Assembly: GCF_900104785.1 (NCBI RefSeq)
Contig: NZ_LT629733.1
Span: 1,272,501-1,336,500, forward strand
DNA from: Formosa sp. Hel1_31_208
Lineage (GTDB): Bacteria; Bacteroidota; Bacteroidia; Flavobacteriales; Flavobacteriaceae
Length of the DNA: 64,000 nucleotides
Direction of reading: 5' to 3'
Made by a program: the position numbers and the translations under genes. This document shows, piece after piece, positions 28,641 through 38,398 of the stretch; the first letter of the stretch is position 1; every line of letters starts with the position of its first letter. The notes beneath the pieces are model-generated. The model saw only the letters and a list, made by a program, of their open reading frames with translations, was not told the origin of the DNA and did not search any database.

Positions 28641-31600
28641 ATGGCAAGAAGACAAGATAAGAATACAATACAGAGATTTAGTAAAATCTCAATTGGTCTA
28701 GCATCTCCAGAATCTGTTTTAGCAGCTTCTCGTGGTGAAGTTTTAAAACCAGAAACTATTAATTATCGAACACATAAACCTGAACGTGATGGTTTATTCT
28801 GTGAGCGTATTTTTGGTCCTGTTAAGGATTTTGAATGTGCTTGTGGTAAATATAAAAGAATACGCTACAAAGGTATCGTTTGTGATCGCTGTGGTGTTGA
28901 AGTAACAGAAAAGAAAGTACGTCGTGATCGTGTAGGACACATCAACCTTGTTGTGCCCGTAGCACATATCTGGTACTTCCGTTCGTTACCAAATAAAATT
29001 GGTTACTTACTAGGGTTACCGTCGAAACGTTTAGATATGATTATCTACTACGAAAGATATGTAGTAATCCAACCAGGTGAGGCTAAAAATGCTGAAGGAG
29101 AACCATTGCAAAAAATGGATTTCTTAACTGAAGAGGAATACCTTAATATTATGGAGGCCCTTCCTCAGGAAAACAGACATTTAGATGATACAGATCCAAA
29201 TAAGTTTATTGCTAAAATGGGTGCTGAATGTTTAATCGAGTTATTATCAAGAATCGACTTAAACGAGCTGTCATTTGAATTACGTCACAAAGCAAATACA
29301 GAAACCTCTAAACAACGTAAAACAGAAGCGTTAAAACGTTTACAAGTCGTTGAAGCATTTAGAGATTCAAACGCGAATAGAGAGAATAGACCAGAATGGA
29401 TGATCATGAAGGCTGTTCCAATCATTCCGCCAGAATTAAGACCATTAGTACCTTTAGATGGTGGACGTTTTGCAACATCAGATTTAAATGACCTTTATCG
29501 TCGTGTTATTATCCGTAACAACCGTTTAAAGCGCTTAGTTGAAATCAAAGCTCCAGAAGTAATTCTTCGAAATGAGAAGCGTATGTTACAGGAATCTGTA
29601 GATTCATTATTTGATAACACTCGTAAAGCTTCAGCTGTAAAAACAGATTCTAACAGACCATTAAAATCGTTATCCGATTCATTAAAAGGTAAGCAAGGAC
29701 GTTTTCGTCAAAACTTACTTGGTAAACGTGTTGATTATTCGGCGCGTTCGGTAATTGTTGTTGGACCAGAATTAAAATTATTTGAATGTGGATTGCCGAA
29801 AAACATGGCAGCAGAATTATACAAACCTTTTATCATTAGAAAACTGATTGAAAGAGGTATTGTAAAAACTGTAAAATCTGCAAAGAAAATTATAGATAGA
29901 AAAGAGCCAGTTGTTTGGGATATCTTGGAGAATGTCCTTAAAGGACATCCAGTATTACTGAACCGTGCACCTACTTTACACCGTCTTGGTATTCAGGCTT
30001 TCCAGCCAAAATTAATTGAAGGGAAAGCGATTCAGTTACACCCATTAGTGTGTACTGCTTTTAATGCCGATTTTGATGGTGACCAGATGGCGGTTCACCT
30101 GCCACTTGGGCCTGAAGCTATTTTAGAGTGCCAATTATTAATGTTAGCATCTCATAATATCTTAAACCCAGCAAATGGTTCGCCAGTAACAGTGCCTTCT
30201 CAGGATATGGTGCTTGGTCTATACTATATGACCAAACTTAGAAAATCAACTGATGAAGTTAAAGTTGTTGGTGAAGGCTTAACATTCTATTCTCCAGAAG
30301 AAGTAACAATTGCTTACAATGAGAAAAAGGTTGAGCTTAACGCAGGTATTAAAGTAAGAACTCAAGATTTTAATGAAGAGGGTGAGCTAACAACACAAAT
30401 TATCGAAACTACGGTAGGTCGTGTACTATTTAACGAAAAAGTACCAGCTGCAGCAGGATACATAAACGAGGTATTAACTAAGAAGTCTTTAAGAGATATT
30501 ATTCATGGTATTCTTAAAAAGACGAGTGTGCCGGAAACAGCAGCGTTCTTAGATGAGATTAAAACTCAAGGATATAAATTCGCATTCCAAGGTGGTTTAT
30601 CATTTAGTTTAGGGGATATTATTATTCCTGCTGAAAAACAAGGTATGATTGACAAAGCTAATGGATTAGTTGATGGTATTATGGGTAACTATAACATGGG
30701 ATTGATTACCAATAACGAACGTTATAACCAAGTTATTGATATCTGGACGTCTACAAATGCGGAATTAACTGAGTTGTCTATGAAGCGTATTCGCGAAGAC
30801 CAACAAGGGTTTAACTCGGTATTTATGATGCTTGATTCTGGAGCTCGTGGATCTAAAGAACAGATTCGTCAGTTAACAGGTATGCGTGGATTAATGGCGA
30901 AACCGAAGAAATCGAATGCAGGTGGTGGAGAGATTATTGAAAATCCAATTCTGTCTAACTTTAAGGAAGGGCTCTCAATTTTAGAATACTTTATTTCTAC
31001 TCACGGTGCGCGTAAAGGTCTTGCCGATACAGCACTTAAAACTGCCGATGCAGGTTACTTAACACGTCGTTTAGTAGATGTATCTCAAGATGTAATTATC
31101 TACACTGAAGATTGTGGAACATTAAGAGGTATTGAAGTTAAACCATTAAAGAAAAATGAAGAAATAATCGAAACTCTTGAGGCTCGAATTGTTGGTCGTA
31201 CATCATTAAATGATGTGTTTGATCCAATTACTGAAGAGTTATTAGTTGAAGCAGGTGGACATATTCATGATGACGTTGCAAAACGCATTCAAGCGTCTCC
31301 ATTAGATTCTGTTGAAGTACGTTCGGCATTAACTTGTGAAGCCAAGAAAGGTATTTGTTCTAAATGTTACGGTCGTAACTTAGCGACAGGTAAGATGGTA
31401 CAGCGAGGTGAAGCAGTTGGTGTAGTTGCTGCTCAATCAATTGGAGAACCTGGTACACAGTTGACGCTTCGTACATTCCACGTAGGTGGTATTGCAGGTA
31501 ACATTTCCGAAGAAAATAAATTAACAGTGAAGTTTGACGGTGTTGCTGAAATTGAAGATCTAAAAACTGTAAAGAGTTCTGATAATGAAGGAAAAGCAGT

Positions 31601-32942
31601 TGATGTTGTTATTTCTCGTACATCAGAATTAAAATTAGTCGATGCTAAAACGGGTATCACATTAAGTACAAATAATATTCCTTACGGTTCATTCATCTAC
31701 GTAAAACCAGGTGACAAAGTGAAAACCGGAGATGTTATTTGTGCATGGGATCCATATAACGGTGTAATTATTTCAGAATTCGCTGGTAAAGTGAAGTATG
31801 AAAACATCGAACAAGGTGTCACATATCAAGTAGAAATTGATGAGCAAACAGGATTCCAGGAAAAAGTAATTTCCGAATCTAGAAACAAGAAATTAATTCC
31901 TACACTTCATATTGAAGATTCTAAAGGAGAAACCATACGTTCATATAATTTACCTGTGGGAGCTCACCTTATGATTGACGACGGAGAGAAAATTAAGGTT
32001 GGTAAAATCTTAGTGAAGATTCCGCGTAAATCTGCAAAAGCGGGCGATATTACGGGTGGTTTACCTCGTGTAACTGAGTTATTTGAAGCACGTAACCCTT
32101 CTAATCCAGCTGTTGTAAGTGCAATTGATGGTGTTGTCTCTTTCGGAAAAATCAAAAGAGGTAACCGTGAAATTATCATTGAGTCTAAACTTGGTGAGGT
32201 TAAGAAATACCTAGTGAAATTATCTAATCAAATTCTTGTACAAGAAAATGATTATGTAAAAGCAGGTATGCCTTTATCTGATGGTTCAATAACACCTAAT
32301 GATATTTTAAATATTAAAGGCCCTGCAGCAGTGCAGCAATACTTAGTAAATGAAGTACAAGAAGTATATCGTTTACAAGGTGTGAAGATTAATGATAAAC
32401 ATTTTGAGGTTGTGGTAAGACAGATGATGCGTAAAGTTAGAATCATTGATTCTGGTGATACGATTTTCTTAGAAGATCAATTAGTTCATAAATCAGATTT
32501 CATTGAAGAAAATGATAAAATTTTCGGATTGAAAGTGGTTGAAGACGCTGGAGATTCTGAAAACCTAAAACCAGGTCAAGTCTTAACATCAAGAGAGTTG
32601 AGAGACGAGAATTCTATACTACGTAGAGAGGATAAAGCATTGGTGACGGCTCGAGAAGCTCAGCCAGCAACTGCAACGCCTATCTTACAAGGTATTACAA
32701 GAGCATCATTACAAACCAAATCGTTTATTTCTGCGGCATCGTTCCAAGAAACAACGAAAGTTCTTAATGAAGCAGCGGTGAATGCTAAGGTCGATTTCCT
32801 TGAAGGATTGAAAGAGAATGTAATCGTTGGTCATAGAATTCCAGCTGGAACAGGTGTTAGAAAATTTGATAACATCATTGTAGGTTCTAAGGAAGAATTT
32901 AATGAGATGATGAAAGTAAAAGAAGAAATGAACTACAACTAG
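28641..32942 (+). CDS. rpoC: DNA-directed RNA polymerase subunit beta'
   Basis: 1433 residues. N-terminal zinc ribbon ([23 protein letters not shown]), the catalytic Mg-binding NADFDGDQM, a second zinc site ([19 protein letters not shown]), the trigger loop region (RGLMAKP...) and the C-terminal AATF-type tail ([19 protein letters not shown]). The last large gene of the secE-rpoC block. An inverted repeat and a terminator lie downstream (32950-33066). Confidence 0.99.
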   Translation: MARRQDKNTIQRFSKISIGLASPESVLAASRGEVLKPETINYRTHKPERDGLFCERIFGPVKDFECACGKYKRIRYKGIVCDRCGVEVTEKKVRRDRVGHINLVVPVAHIWYFRSLPNKIGYLLGLPSKRLDMIIYYERYVVIQPGEAKNAEGEPLQKMDFLTEEEYLNIMEALPQENRHLDDTDPNKFIAKMGAECLIELLSRIDLNELSFELRHKANTETSKQRKTEALKRLQVVEAFRDSNANRENRPEWMIMKAVPIIPPELRPLVPLDGGRFATSDLNDLYRRVIIRNNRLKRLVEIKAPEVILRNEKRMLQESVDSLFDNTRKASAVKTDSNRPLKSLSDSLKGKQGRFRQNLLGKRVDYSARSVIVVGPELKLFECGLPKNMAAELYKPFIIRKLIERGIVKTVKSAKKIIDRKEPVVWDILENVLKGHPVLLNRAPTLHRLGIQAFQPKLIEGKAIQLHPLVCTAFNADFDGDQMAVHLPLGPEAILECQLLMLASHNILNPANGSPVTVPSQDMVLGLYYMTKLRKSTDEVKVVGEGLTFYSPEEVTIAYNEKKVELNAGIKVRTQDFNEEGELTTQIIETTVGRVLFNEKVPAAAGYINEVLTKKSLRDIIHGILKKTSVPETAAFLDEIKTQGYKFAFQGGLSFSLGDIIIPAEKQGMIDKANGLVDGIMGNYNMGLITNNERYNQVIDIWTSTNAELTELSMKRIREDQQGFNSVFMMLDSGARGSKEQIRQLTGMRGLMAKPKKSNAGGGEIIENPILSNFKEGLSILEYFISTHGARKGLADTALKTADAGYLTRRLVDVSQDVIIYTEDCGTLRGIEVKPLKKNEEIIETLEARIVGRTSLNDVFDPITEELLVEAGGHIHDDVAKRIQASPLDSVEVRSALTCEAKKGICSKCYGRNLATGKMVQRGEAVGVVAAQSIGEPGTQLTLRTFHVGGIAGNISEENKLTVKFDGVAEIEDLKTVKSSDNEGKAVDVVISRTSELKLVDAKTGITLSTNNIPYGSFIYVKPGDKVKTGDVICAWDPYNGVIISEFAGKVKYENIEQGVTYQVEIDEQTGFQEKVISESRNKKLIPTLHIEDSKGETIRSYNLPVGAHLMIDDGEKIKVGKILVKIPRKSAKAGDITGGLPRVTELFEARNPSNPAVVSAIDGVVSFGKIKRGNREIIIESKLGEVKKYLVKLSNQILVQENDYVKAGMPLSDGSITPNDILNIKGPAAVQQYLVNEVQEVYRLQGVKINDKHFEVVVRQMMRKVRIIDSGDTIFLEDQLVHKSDFIEENDKIFGLKVVEDAGDSENLKPGQVLTSRELRDENSILRREDKALVTAREAQPATATPILQGITRASLQTKSFISAASFQETTKVLNEAAVNAKVDFLEGLKENVIVGHRIPAGTGVRKFDNIIVGSKEEFNEMMKVKEEMNYN

Positions 32943-32949
32943 AGTTGTC

Positions 32950-33018
32950 ATTCCTGCGAAATCGAAGATTCACGAATTCATTAATTTTGAATGGCAAATC
33001 AATGAGTAATGCAGGAAT
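32950..33018. repeat. Inverted repeat downstream of rpoC
   Basis: ATTCCTGC (32950-32957) and GCAGGAAT (33011-33018) are perfect complements across about 50 bases. The left side reads GTCATTCCTGCGAAA, which resembles flavobacterial REP-like palindromes. The function is unknown. Confidence 0.4.
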
Positions 33019-33028
33019 TTATAAAAAT

Positions 33029-33066
33029 AAAAGCCTTCACGCATGTATTTGTATGAGGGCTTTTTT
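33029..33066 (+). terminator. Terminator after rpoC
   Basis: AAAAGCCTTCA (33029-33039) pairs with TGAGGGCTTTT (33054-33064), one G-U pair, followed by more T. It probably ends the tuf/ribosomal/rpoBC transcript. Confidence 0.85.
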
Positions 33067-33126
33067 AATAAAATAGTTAAAAATCATCAGTCTTTCACAG
33101 TGATGGAAGTCTAAAAAAAGTTTACA

Positions 33127-33441
33127 ATGGCAGAAGAAAATAAAAATAAAAAACCAGGAATTAACATCGAGTTAGATGAGAAAATTGCAGAAGGCACCTA
33201 TTCAAATCTAGCCATTATCAATCATTCAGTTTCAGAATTTGTAATTGATTTTGTAAGTATTATGCCTGGAACCCCAAAAAGTAAAGTAAAGTCGAGAATA
33301 ATCTTGACACCACAGCACGCCAAACGTTTGTTAAAAGCTTTAGGGGATAATGTTAAGCGCTTCGAAAAATCTCATGGAGAAATCAAAGATTACGAGCAAC
33401 CACCGATTCCATTAAATTTTGGACCAACTGGTCAGGCTTAA
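33127..33441 (+). CDS. DUF3467 family protein
   Basis: 104 residues, full length for this small family (INIELDEKIAEGTYSNLAIINHSVSEFVIDFVSIMPG, then KVKSRIILTPQHAKRLLKALGDNV). It is common in Bacteroidota, often near rpoC; function unknown. The C-terminus EQPPIPLNFGPTGQA is encoded within a 108-base unit that recurs in tandem downstream, so the gene's 3' end is duplicated outside the gene. Confidence 0.88.
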   Translation: MAEENKNKKPGINIELDEKIAEGTYSNLAIINHSVSEFVIDFVSIMPGTPKSKVKSRIILTPQHAKRLLKALGDNVKRFEKSHGEIKDYEQPPIPLNFGPTGQA

Positions 33442-33628
33442 AATAATCAATACATCTGGAATTTGTTTGAGAATGTAAGGTTGCGCTCGAAATATTTTTT
33501 TGAGCAACCACCGATTCCATTTAATTTTGGACCAACTGGTCAGGCTTAAAATAATCAATACATCTGGAATTTGTTTGAGAATGTAAGGTTGCGCTCGAAA
33601 TGTTTTCTTGAGCAACCACCAATTCCAT
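33394..33628. repeat. Tandem 108-base repeat covering the 3' end of the DUF3467 gene
   Basis: Units begin at 33394, 33502 and 33610 (GAGCAACCACC...). The first two are complete and nearly identical; the third is truncated after about 19 bases. The first unit holds the last codons and stop of the DUF3467 gene. The period is 36 codons, so unit two carries the same C-terminal codons in frame (one Leu to Phe change) and its own stop. Unit boundaries form a GTTG..CTC/GAGCAAC hairpin. No function is implied. Confidence 0.95.
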
Positions 33629-33664
33629 GATCTCTTAAGTCAACAGATTAAGTTATAAATATAT

Positions 33665-33696
33665 AAAACGCCTTTGAATCAAATCAAAGGCGTTTT
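33665..33696. terminator. Perfect terminator hairpin, usable on both strands
   Basis: AAAACGCCTTTGA (33665-33677), loop ATCAAA, TCAAAGGCGTTTT (33684-33696). It serves the DUF3467 transcript and, from the other side, could stop the minus-strand Fe-S gene. The following 149 bases to 33845 show nothing recognisable. Confidence 0.8.
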
Positions 33697-33845
33697 ATGA
33701 GTAATAGGTGTAATCATGTAGGACTTAGATGTAGTTTTATATCCAATACCTATGAAGTTCAATAAGCTACTTTAGCAAGCTCTCGGCTGCGCATATATCT
33801 ATTTCTTAAGAAATTGTATAGCAGTTTCAACAGAATGAAAATCAT

Positions 33846-34073
33846 TTATGCGACTTCTTGATTGACATGAAATTGTAAAGCTCCAGAAGGACATTTTTTA
33901 ACTTGCTTAATGATTTGCTCAGATGAAGCACCTTCTAGATCTATCCAAGGAATAACAGATTGACGAAAAACATTAGAGAGCTCTTTTGCACAACGCTCGG
34001 CATAAATGCACTGGCACGGATTGTAGGTTACAGTAATATCATTATTACTGAAAACATTGGGATTAGTCTTCAT
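33846..34073 (-). CDS. Small (4Fe-4S) mono-cluster protein (YjdI/Fer4_19 type)
   Basis: 75 residues. Cysteines at NPCQCIYAERCAKEL and KKCPSGALQF form the divergent 4Fe-4S (Fer4_19/YjdI) pattern; the PW-DLEGA segment before the last Cys is typical. It probably carries electrons or acts with an unidentified partner; no redox enzyme lies alongside. Monocistronic on the minus strand. Confidence 0.85.
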   Translation of the reverse strand: MKTNPNVFSNNDITVTYNPCQCIYAERCAKELSNVFRQSVIPWIDLEGASSEQIIKQVKKCPSGALQFHVNQEVA

Positions 34074-34214
34074 AGTAGATCAATTTTGGGGTTTAATCTA
34101 ATTTAAATGTATATAACTAAATCGTTATAGTAATTTATATACCGATGAAAAGTATAAAAACATCGACAAAATACCAAATAATTCGCAAATATTAGATAAA
34201 CGGTATTTATTAGC

Positions 34215-35804
34215 TTAGGCGAATTCTGACGTAAAATGAAAGATAATATTAGGATATTTTTGCTGTGTCATCTGTAGAGAAAATGCTGAATCAGCCAGAA
34301 ACACTAGTTGTCCACGCTTATCTTTAGCCAGGTAACGTTGTTTTACTCTTAAAAATTCTTTGAATTCTTCACTTTTAACATTATCGGTTTCAATCCAACA
34401 AGCTTTGTGTACATTTAGGTTTTCATAAGTACATTTTGCGCCGTATTCATGTTCTAAGCGATATTGGATAACTTCATACTGCAATGCACCAACTGTTCCT
34501 ATGACTTTTCTGCCATTAAGTTCTAACGTAAATAACTGTGCAACACCTTCATCCATTAATTGATCAATACCTTTGTTTAGTTGTTTAGATTTTAAAGGAT
34601 CGGCATTATTAATATATCTAAAGTGCTCAGGTGAGAAACTTGGAACGCCTTTATAATTCAATACTTCACCTTCGGTTAAGGTATCACCAATTTTAAAGTT
34701 ACCAGTGTCTTGAAGCCCTACAATGTCACCAGGATATGAAATGTCTACAATCTCTTTCTTTTCTGCAAAGAACGCATTCGGGCTAGAAAATTTCAACTTT
34801 TTATTATGTCTTACATGGAGATATGGTGTATTACGTTTGAATTCTCCAGAAACTATTTTAATAAACGCCAAACGATTCCGGTGATTTGGGTCCATATTGG
34901 CATGAATTTTAAACACGAATCCAGTAAACTTGTCTTCATCAGGTTGAACCAAACGTTCCTCACTGTGTTTTGGTCTAGGTTTAGGTGCAATCTCCACAAA
35001 ACAATCAAGGAGTTCTCGAACTCCGAAATTATTTAAAGCAGAACCAAAAAAGACAGGTTGTAATTGTCCGTTTAAATAGTCGTCTTTGTCAAATTTCGGA
35101 TAAATTCCATCTACCAATTCAATTTCCTCTCTTAGTGTTTGTGAGGCTTTATCACCTATAAGTTGATCCAATTCTGAAGATGATAAGTCATTGATTTCAA
35201 TAGTTTCTTCAATGTCTTTACGACTGTCACCACTAAACAAATTAACGTTTTTCTCCCAAATGTTGTAGATACCTTTAAAATCATAGCCCATTCCTATAGG
35301 GAAACTGAGTGGAACTACTTTTAATCCGAGCTTTTGTTCAATTTCATCAAGTAAATCAAATGCATCTTTACCTTCTCTATCCATTTTGTTAATGAACACA
35401 ATCATTGGGATATTTCGCATTCTACAAACTTCTACAAGTTTTTCAGTCTGTTCTTCCACACCTTTAGCAACATCAATTACTACAATCACACTATCCACAG
35501 CTGTAAGTGTTCTAAACGTATCTTCCGCAAAATCTTTGTGACCTGGCGTATCAAGAATGTTAATCTTAATCCCATTATATTCAAATGCCAAAACAGAAGT
35601 AGCTACTGATATACCTCTTTGGCGCTCAATTTCCATGAAATCACTCGTAGCACCTTTCTTAATTTTATTGCTTTTTACAGCGCCAGCCTCTTGTATGGCG
35701 CCTCCAAATAAAAGTAATTTTTCTGTTAGAGTGGTCTTTCCTGCATCGGGATGTGAAATAATTCCGAAGGTCCGTCTCCTGTTGATTTCTGTTTTAAAAC
35801 TCAT
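34215..35804 (-). CDS. prfC: Peptide chain release factor 3
   Basis: 529 residues from the ATG at 35804 (an in-frame upstream codon adds seven unlikely residues). It is a translational GTPase that recycles RF1/RF2 after peptide release. GTPase motifs: [15 protein letters not shown] (G1), DTPGHKDF (G3), NKMDREG (G4), followed by RF3-specific domains II/III. Non-essential in many bacteria. It diverges from idi. Confidence 0.96.
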   Translation of the reverse strand: MSFKTEINRRRTFGIISHPDAGKTTLTEKLLLFGGAIQEAGAVKSNKIKKGATSDFMEIERQRGISVATSVLAFEYNGIKINILDTPGHKDFAEDTFRTLTAVDSVIVVIDVAKGVEEQTEKLVEVCRMRNIPMIVFINKMDREGKDAFDLLDEIEQKLGLKVVPLSFPIGMGYDFKGIYNIWEKNVNLFSGDSRKDIEETIEINDLSSSELDQLIGDKASQTLREEIELVDGIYPKFDKDDYLNGQLQPVFFGSALNNFGVRELLDCFVEIAPKPRPKHSEERLVQPDEDKFTGFVFKIHANMDPNHRNRLAFIKIVSGEFKRNTPYLHVRHNKKLKFSSPNAFFAEKKEIVDISYPGDIVGLQDTGNFKIGDTLTEGEVLNYKGVPSFSPEHFRYINNADPLKSKQLNKGIDQLMDEGVAQLFTLELNGRKVIGTVGALQYEVIQYRLEHEYGAKCTYENLNVHKACWIETDNVKSEEFKEFLRVKQRYLAKDKRGQLVFLADSAFSLQMTQQKYPNIIFHFTSEFA

Positions 35805-35822
35805 AGTCTGTTTTCGTAGATG

Positions 35823-35830
35823 CAAATATA
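35823..35830 (-). promoter_or_regulatory. Candidate -7 box for prfC
   Basis: Reads TATATTTG on the minus strand, 18 bases before the prfC ATG. No -33 TTG is evident. Confidence 0.55.
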
Positions 35831-35932
35831 ATTGTTATTGAAATAATGGGAATTAAAAACTGTGATTATAATTCAGATGTTGAATACTCGAACTTATCGA
35901 CTAAAACTTTAGAAATCTATTAAATAAAAGTT

Positions 35933-35962
35933 AAAAGCTGTCTTTTTAAGGGCAGCTTTTTT
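35933..35962 (+). terminator. Terminator-like hairpin between divergent prfC and idi
   Basis: AAAAGCTGTC (35933-35942) pairs with GGCAGCTTTT (35951-35960), one G-U pair, followed by T. It is oriented for plus-strand transcripts although no gene lies to its left on that strand. Confidence 0.6.
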
Positions 35963-35992
35963 ATTTCTGATACAATTGTGAAATTAAGTTGT

Positions 35993-36000
35993 TATTTTTG
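35993..36000 (+). promoter_or_regulatory. Candidate -7 box for idi
   Basis: TATTTTTG matches TAnnTTTG and ends only 6 bases before the idi ATG, so the mRNA would start at or next to the start codon. Confidence 0.55.
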
Positions 36001-36006
36001 TAAGCT

Positions 36007-36534
36007 ATGACAGAAGAACACGTAATTCTTGTAAACGAGAGTGATGAACAAATTGGTACAATGCCAAAACTAGAGGCTCATGAGAAGGCCGTTTTACATC
36101 GCGCATTTTCAGTATTTATTTTTAACGATAATAATGAATTAATGCTGCAGCAACGCGCCAAACATAAATACCATTCTCCTTTGTTATGGACAAATACGTG
36201 TTGCAGTCATCAACGCGTTGGTGAAACTAATATTGAAGCTGGAAAACGCCGTCTTCAGGAAGAGATGGGATTTGTAGTGGACTTGAAAGAGACGATTTCA
36301 TTTATTTACAAGGCACCTTTTGATAATGGGTTAACCGAACATGAGTTTGATCATGTCATGATTGGTCATTATAATGATGAGCCTACAATTAATCCAGAAG
36401 AAGTCGAAGCCTGGAAATGGATGCCATTAGAAGCCGTTAAGGTCGATATTGAATTGCATCCAGAACATTATACAGAATGGTTTAAGATCATTTTTGATAA
36501 GTTTTATGAACACATAAATATCCTAAAGAAATGA
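36007..36534 (+). CDS. idi: Isopentenyl-diphosphate delta-isomerase (type I)
   Basis: Interconverts IPP and DMAPP for isoprenoid synthesis. 175 residues, type I (Nudix-fold): the active-site Cys in NTCCSHQRVGE and the Nudix-like box with REEMGF (EAGKRRLQEEMGF), plus a Glu cluster (HEFDHVMIG). Cytosolic and metal dependent. It starts the overlapping trio idi-queD-manA, sharing ATGA with the next gene. Confidence 0.95.
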   Translation: MTEEHVILVNESDEQIGTMPKLEAHEKAVLHRAFSVFIFNDNNELMLQQRAKHKYHSPLLWTNTCCSHQRVGETNIEAGKRRLQEEMGFVVDLKETISFIYKAPFDNGLTEHEFDHVMIGHYNDEPTINPEEVEAWKWMPLEAVKVDIELHPEHYTEWFKIIFDKFYEHINILKK

Positions 36535-36941
36535 GAGTAACAGTGAGTAGAAGAGCACACTTTAACGCAGCACATAGATTGTATCGTAAGGATTGGAGCT
36601 TTGAGAAGAATGATGAAATCTTCGGAAAATGTAATAATCCAAATTTTCATGGACATAATTATGAATTAATTGCCAGCGTTACTGGTGAAATTGATAAGGA
36701 AACAGGTTATGTGATTGATGTTAAAATCTTAAAGGATATCATCAAGGCTGAAGTTGAAGATGCCTTCGATCACAAAAATCTAAATGTAGAAGTCCCAGAG
36801 TTTAAAGACATGAATCCAACGGCTGAAAATATTGTCGTGGTCATCTATAATAAAATAAAAAACAAATTAAATCCAGATTTTGATTTGGAAGTGACTTTAT
36901 ATGAAACTCCGCGCAACTTTGTAAGCTATTCTGGAGAATGA
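36531..36941 (+). CDS. queD: 6-pyruvoyl/6-carboxy-tetrahydropterin synthase family
   Basis: 136 residues. Zn-binding histidines in HFNAAHRLY and HGHNYELI and the catalytic triad region (Cys in GKCNNPNFHGHN) match the QueD/PTPS family. QueD makes 6-carboxy-5,6,7,8-tetrahydropterin for queuosine/7-deazaguanine; a pterin-synthase role is the alternative. No other que genes lie nearby. It overlaps idi and manA by 4 bases each. Confidence 0.88.
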   Translation: MRVTVSRRAHFNAAHRLYRKDWSFEKNDEIFGKCNNPNFHGHNYELIASVTGEIDKETGYVIDVKILKDIIKAEVEDAFDHKNLNVEVPEFKDMNPTAENIVVVIYNKIKNKLNPDFDLEVTLYETPRNFVSYSGE

Positions 36942-37909
36942 AAACCGAATTGTACCCTTTAAAATTTCAACCCATTTTAAAAGAAAAAATTTGGGGAGGT
37001 GAGAAGCTAAAATCTATTTTAAATAAAGCGTCTAATTCGAGTAATATAGGAGAAAGCTGGGAAATTAGTGATGTAGAAGGCGATACCTCCATAGTTGCCA
37101 ACGGTCCGTTGAAAGGACAATCACTTAAAGTACTGCTACAGAGTTATAAAGCGGATATATTAGGAAAAAAAAATCATGATATTTTTGGTGCTAAATTTCC
37201 TTTATTGATAAAGTTTATTGACGCAAAAGAAGACTTGTCCATACAATTACATCCGAATGACGAATTAGCGGCAAAACGACATAATTCCTTTGGAAAAACG
37301 GAAATGTGGTATGTGATGCAAGCAGATAAAGACGCTCATTTAATTGTTGGTTTTAATCAGGAGATGACACCCGAAAAGTATCTCAAGCATCTTGAAGAAA
37401 AAAAGTTAACCGAAATATTAAATTTTGATAAGGTTAAAACAGGTGACACTTATTTTATAGAAGTAGGCCGTGTTCATGCTATTGGAGCAGGAGTGCTACT
37501 AGCTGAAATACAACAAACTAGCGATATTACGTATAGGGTTTATGATTGGGATAGAGTTGACAGCGAAGGAAATGAGCGAGATTTACATAATGATTTAGCG
37601 CTAGAAGCAATTAATTTTAATATGCCTGATAATTTTAGAGTGAGTTATCAAAACACTAAAAATATCACAAATGAAATGGTGATATGCCCTTACTTTACCA
37701 CAAGTATGCTGTATGTGACTGATTCTATTTTGAAGTTAAACACCAAAGATTCGTTCTTTATTTATTTGTGTGTTGAAGGGCAAGCGATAATTGAAACTGA
37801 GCACGCCTCAGAATTTATAAAACAAGGAGAAACAGTATTAATACCTGCTGCAATAAAGACCTATAAAATAACGTCAAGTAATGCAAAACTATTAGAAGTT
37901 TATGTTTAA
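36938..37909 (+). CDS. manA: Mannose-6-phosphate isomerase, class I
   Basis: 323 residues. Interconverts mannose-6-P and fructose-6-P for GDP-mannose and surface polysaccharides. The family zinc ligands appear in IQLHPND, and KTEMWYVMQ plus GRVHAIGAGVLLAEIQQTSDITYRVYDW are class I blocks; the C-terminal cupin follows. Start overlaps queD by 4 bases (ATGA), suggesting translational coupling. Confidence 0.93.
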   Translation: MKTELYPLKFQPILKEKIWGGEKLKSILNKASNSSNIGESWEISDVEGDTSIVANGPLKGQSLKVLLQSYKADILGKKNHDIFGAKFPLLIKFIDAKEDLSIQLHPNDELAAKRHNSFGKTEMWYVMQADKDAHLIVGFNQEMTPEKYLKHLEEKKLTEILNFDKVKTGDTYFIEVGRVHAIGAGVLLAEIQQTSDITYRVYDWDRVDSEGNERDLHNDLALEAINFNMPDNFRVSYQNTKNITNEMVICPYFTTSMLYVTDSILKLNTKDSFFIYLCVEGQAIIETEHASEFIKQGETVLIPAAIKTYKITSSNAKLLEVYV

Positions 37910-37914
37910 TTTTG
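37907..37914 (+). promoter_or_regulatory. Candidate -7 box for the 89-residue gene
   Basis: TAATTTTG, matching TAnnTTTG, overlaps the manA stop and lies 21 bases before the next ATG. No TTG at -33 was found. Confidence 0.45.
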
Positions 37915-37935
37915 TAGCAAATAAATTTTATAATT

Positions 37936-38205
37936 ATGGCAAATATTAGAGACCTAAAAAAAGACATCAATTTTGTTTTAGGAGATATTATAGAGGCAGT
38001 TTATGTTTGGGAATATAATAACACTGACAAAGACCCAAAAAAAAGTGAAGCTATTATTGATGAGGCAATAGAAACATTTGACGAGTTAATTGCAAAGGTT
38101 AACGACAAAAGTGTTGAGAATAAAAAAGCCCATTTTAAAATGATTAATAACGAACTTGAAGAAAAGGGAAGAGCTTTAATCGATAAATTAAATAAATTGA
38201 GCTAA
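37936..38205 (+). CDS. Small acidic helical protein of unknown function
   Basis: 89 residues, strongly helical and charged (IRDLKKDINFVLGDIIEAVYVWEYNN, DEAIETFDELIAKVNDKSVEN). No signal peptide or known catalytic motif. I recall similar hypothetical proteins in Flavobacteriaceae, but can name no family. It sits between manA and tRNA-Thr, 60 bases ahead of the tRNA. Confidence 0.75.
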   Translation: MANIRDLKKDINFVLGDIIEAVYVWEYNNTDKDPKKSEAIIDEAIETFDELIAKVNDKSVENKKAHFKMINNELEEKGRALIDKLNKLS

Positions 38206-38264
38206 TTCTTTACAAGTGTATTTGTAAATATGGTGAGCCCTATTACAATTGCAACGCTTAAAAA

Positions 38265-38338
38265 GCCGATGTAGCTCAGCTGGCTAGAGCAGCTGATTTG
38301 TAATCAGCAGGTCGTGGGTTCGAGTCCCTCCATCGGCT
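38265..38338 (+). tRNA. tRNA-Thr (anticodon TGT), copy 2
   Basis: 74 bases, identical to the tRNA at 19751. Anticodon loop TTTGTAA. Followed directly by a strong terminator, so it may end the transcript of the 89-residue gene. Confidence 0.96.
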
Positions 38339-38343
38339 CATAT

Positions 38344-38376
38344 AAAAAATCCCAAACAATCAGTTTGGGATTTTTT
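38344..38376. terminator. Perfect terminator after tRNA-Thr
   Basis: AAAAAATCCCAAAC (38344-38357), loop AATCA, GTTTGGGATTTTTT (38363-38376). Symmetric, so it can also terminate the convergent DUF4369 gene. Confidence 0.92.
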
Positions 38377-38398
38377 ACATTCTAGCAGTATTTCAAGA

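Noticed and set aside
33412..33615. Minus-strand ORF of 67 codons through the tandem repeat
   Set aside because: Its repetitive protein only mirrors the 108-base DNA repeat; no start-site or promoter support, and it overlaps the end of a real gene.
33394..33628. Possible CRISPR-like array
   Set aside because: Units are 108 bases with no unique spacers; it is a plain tandem duplication.
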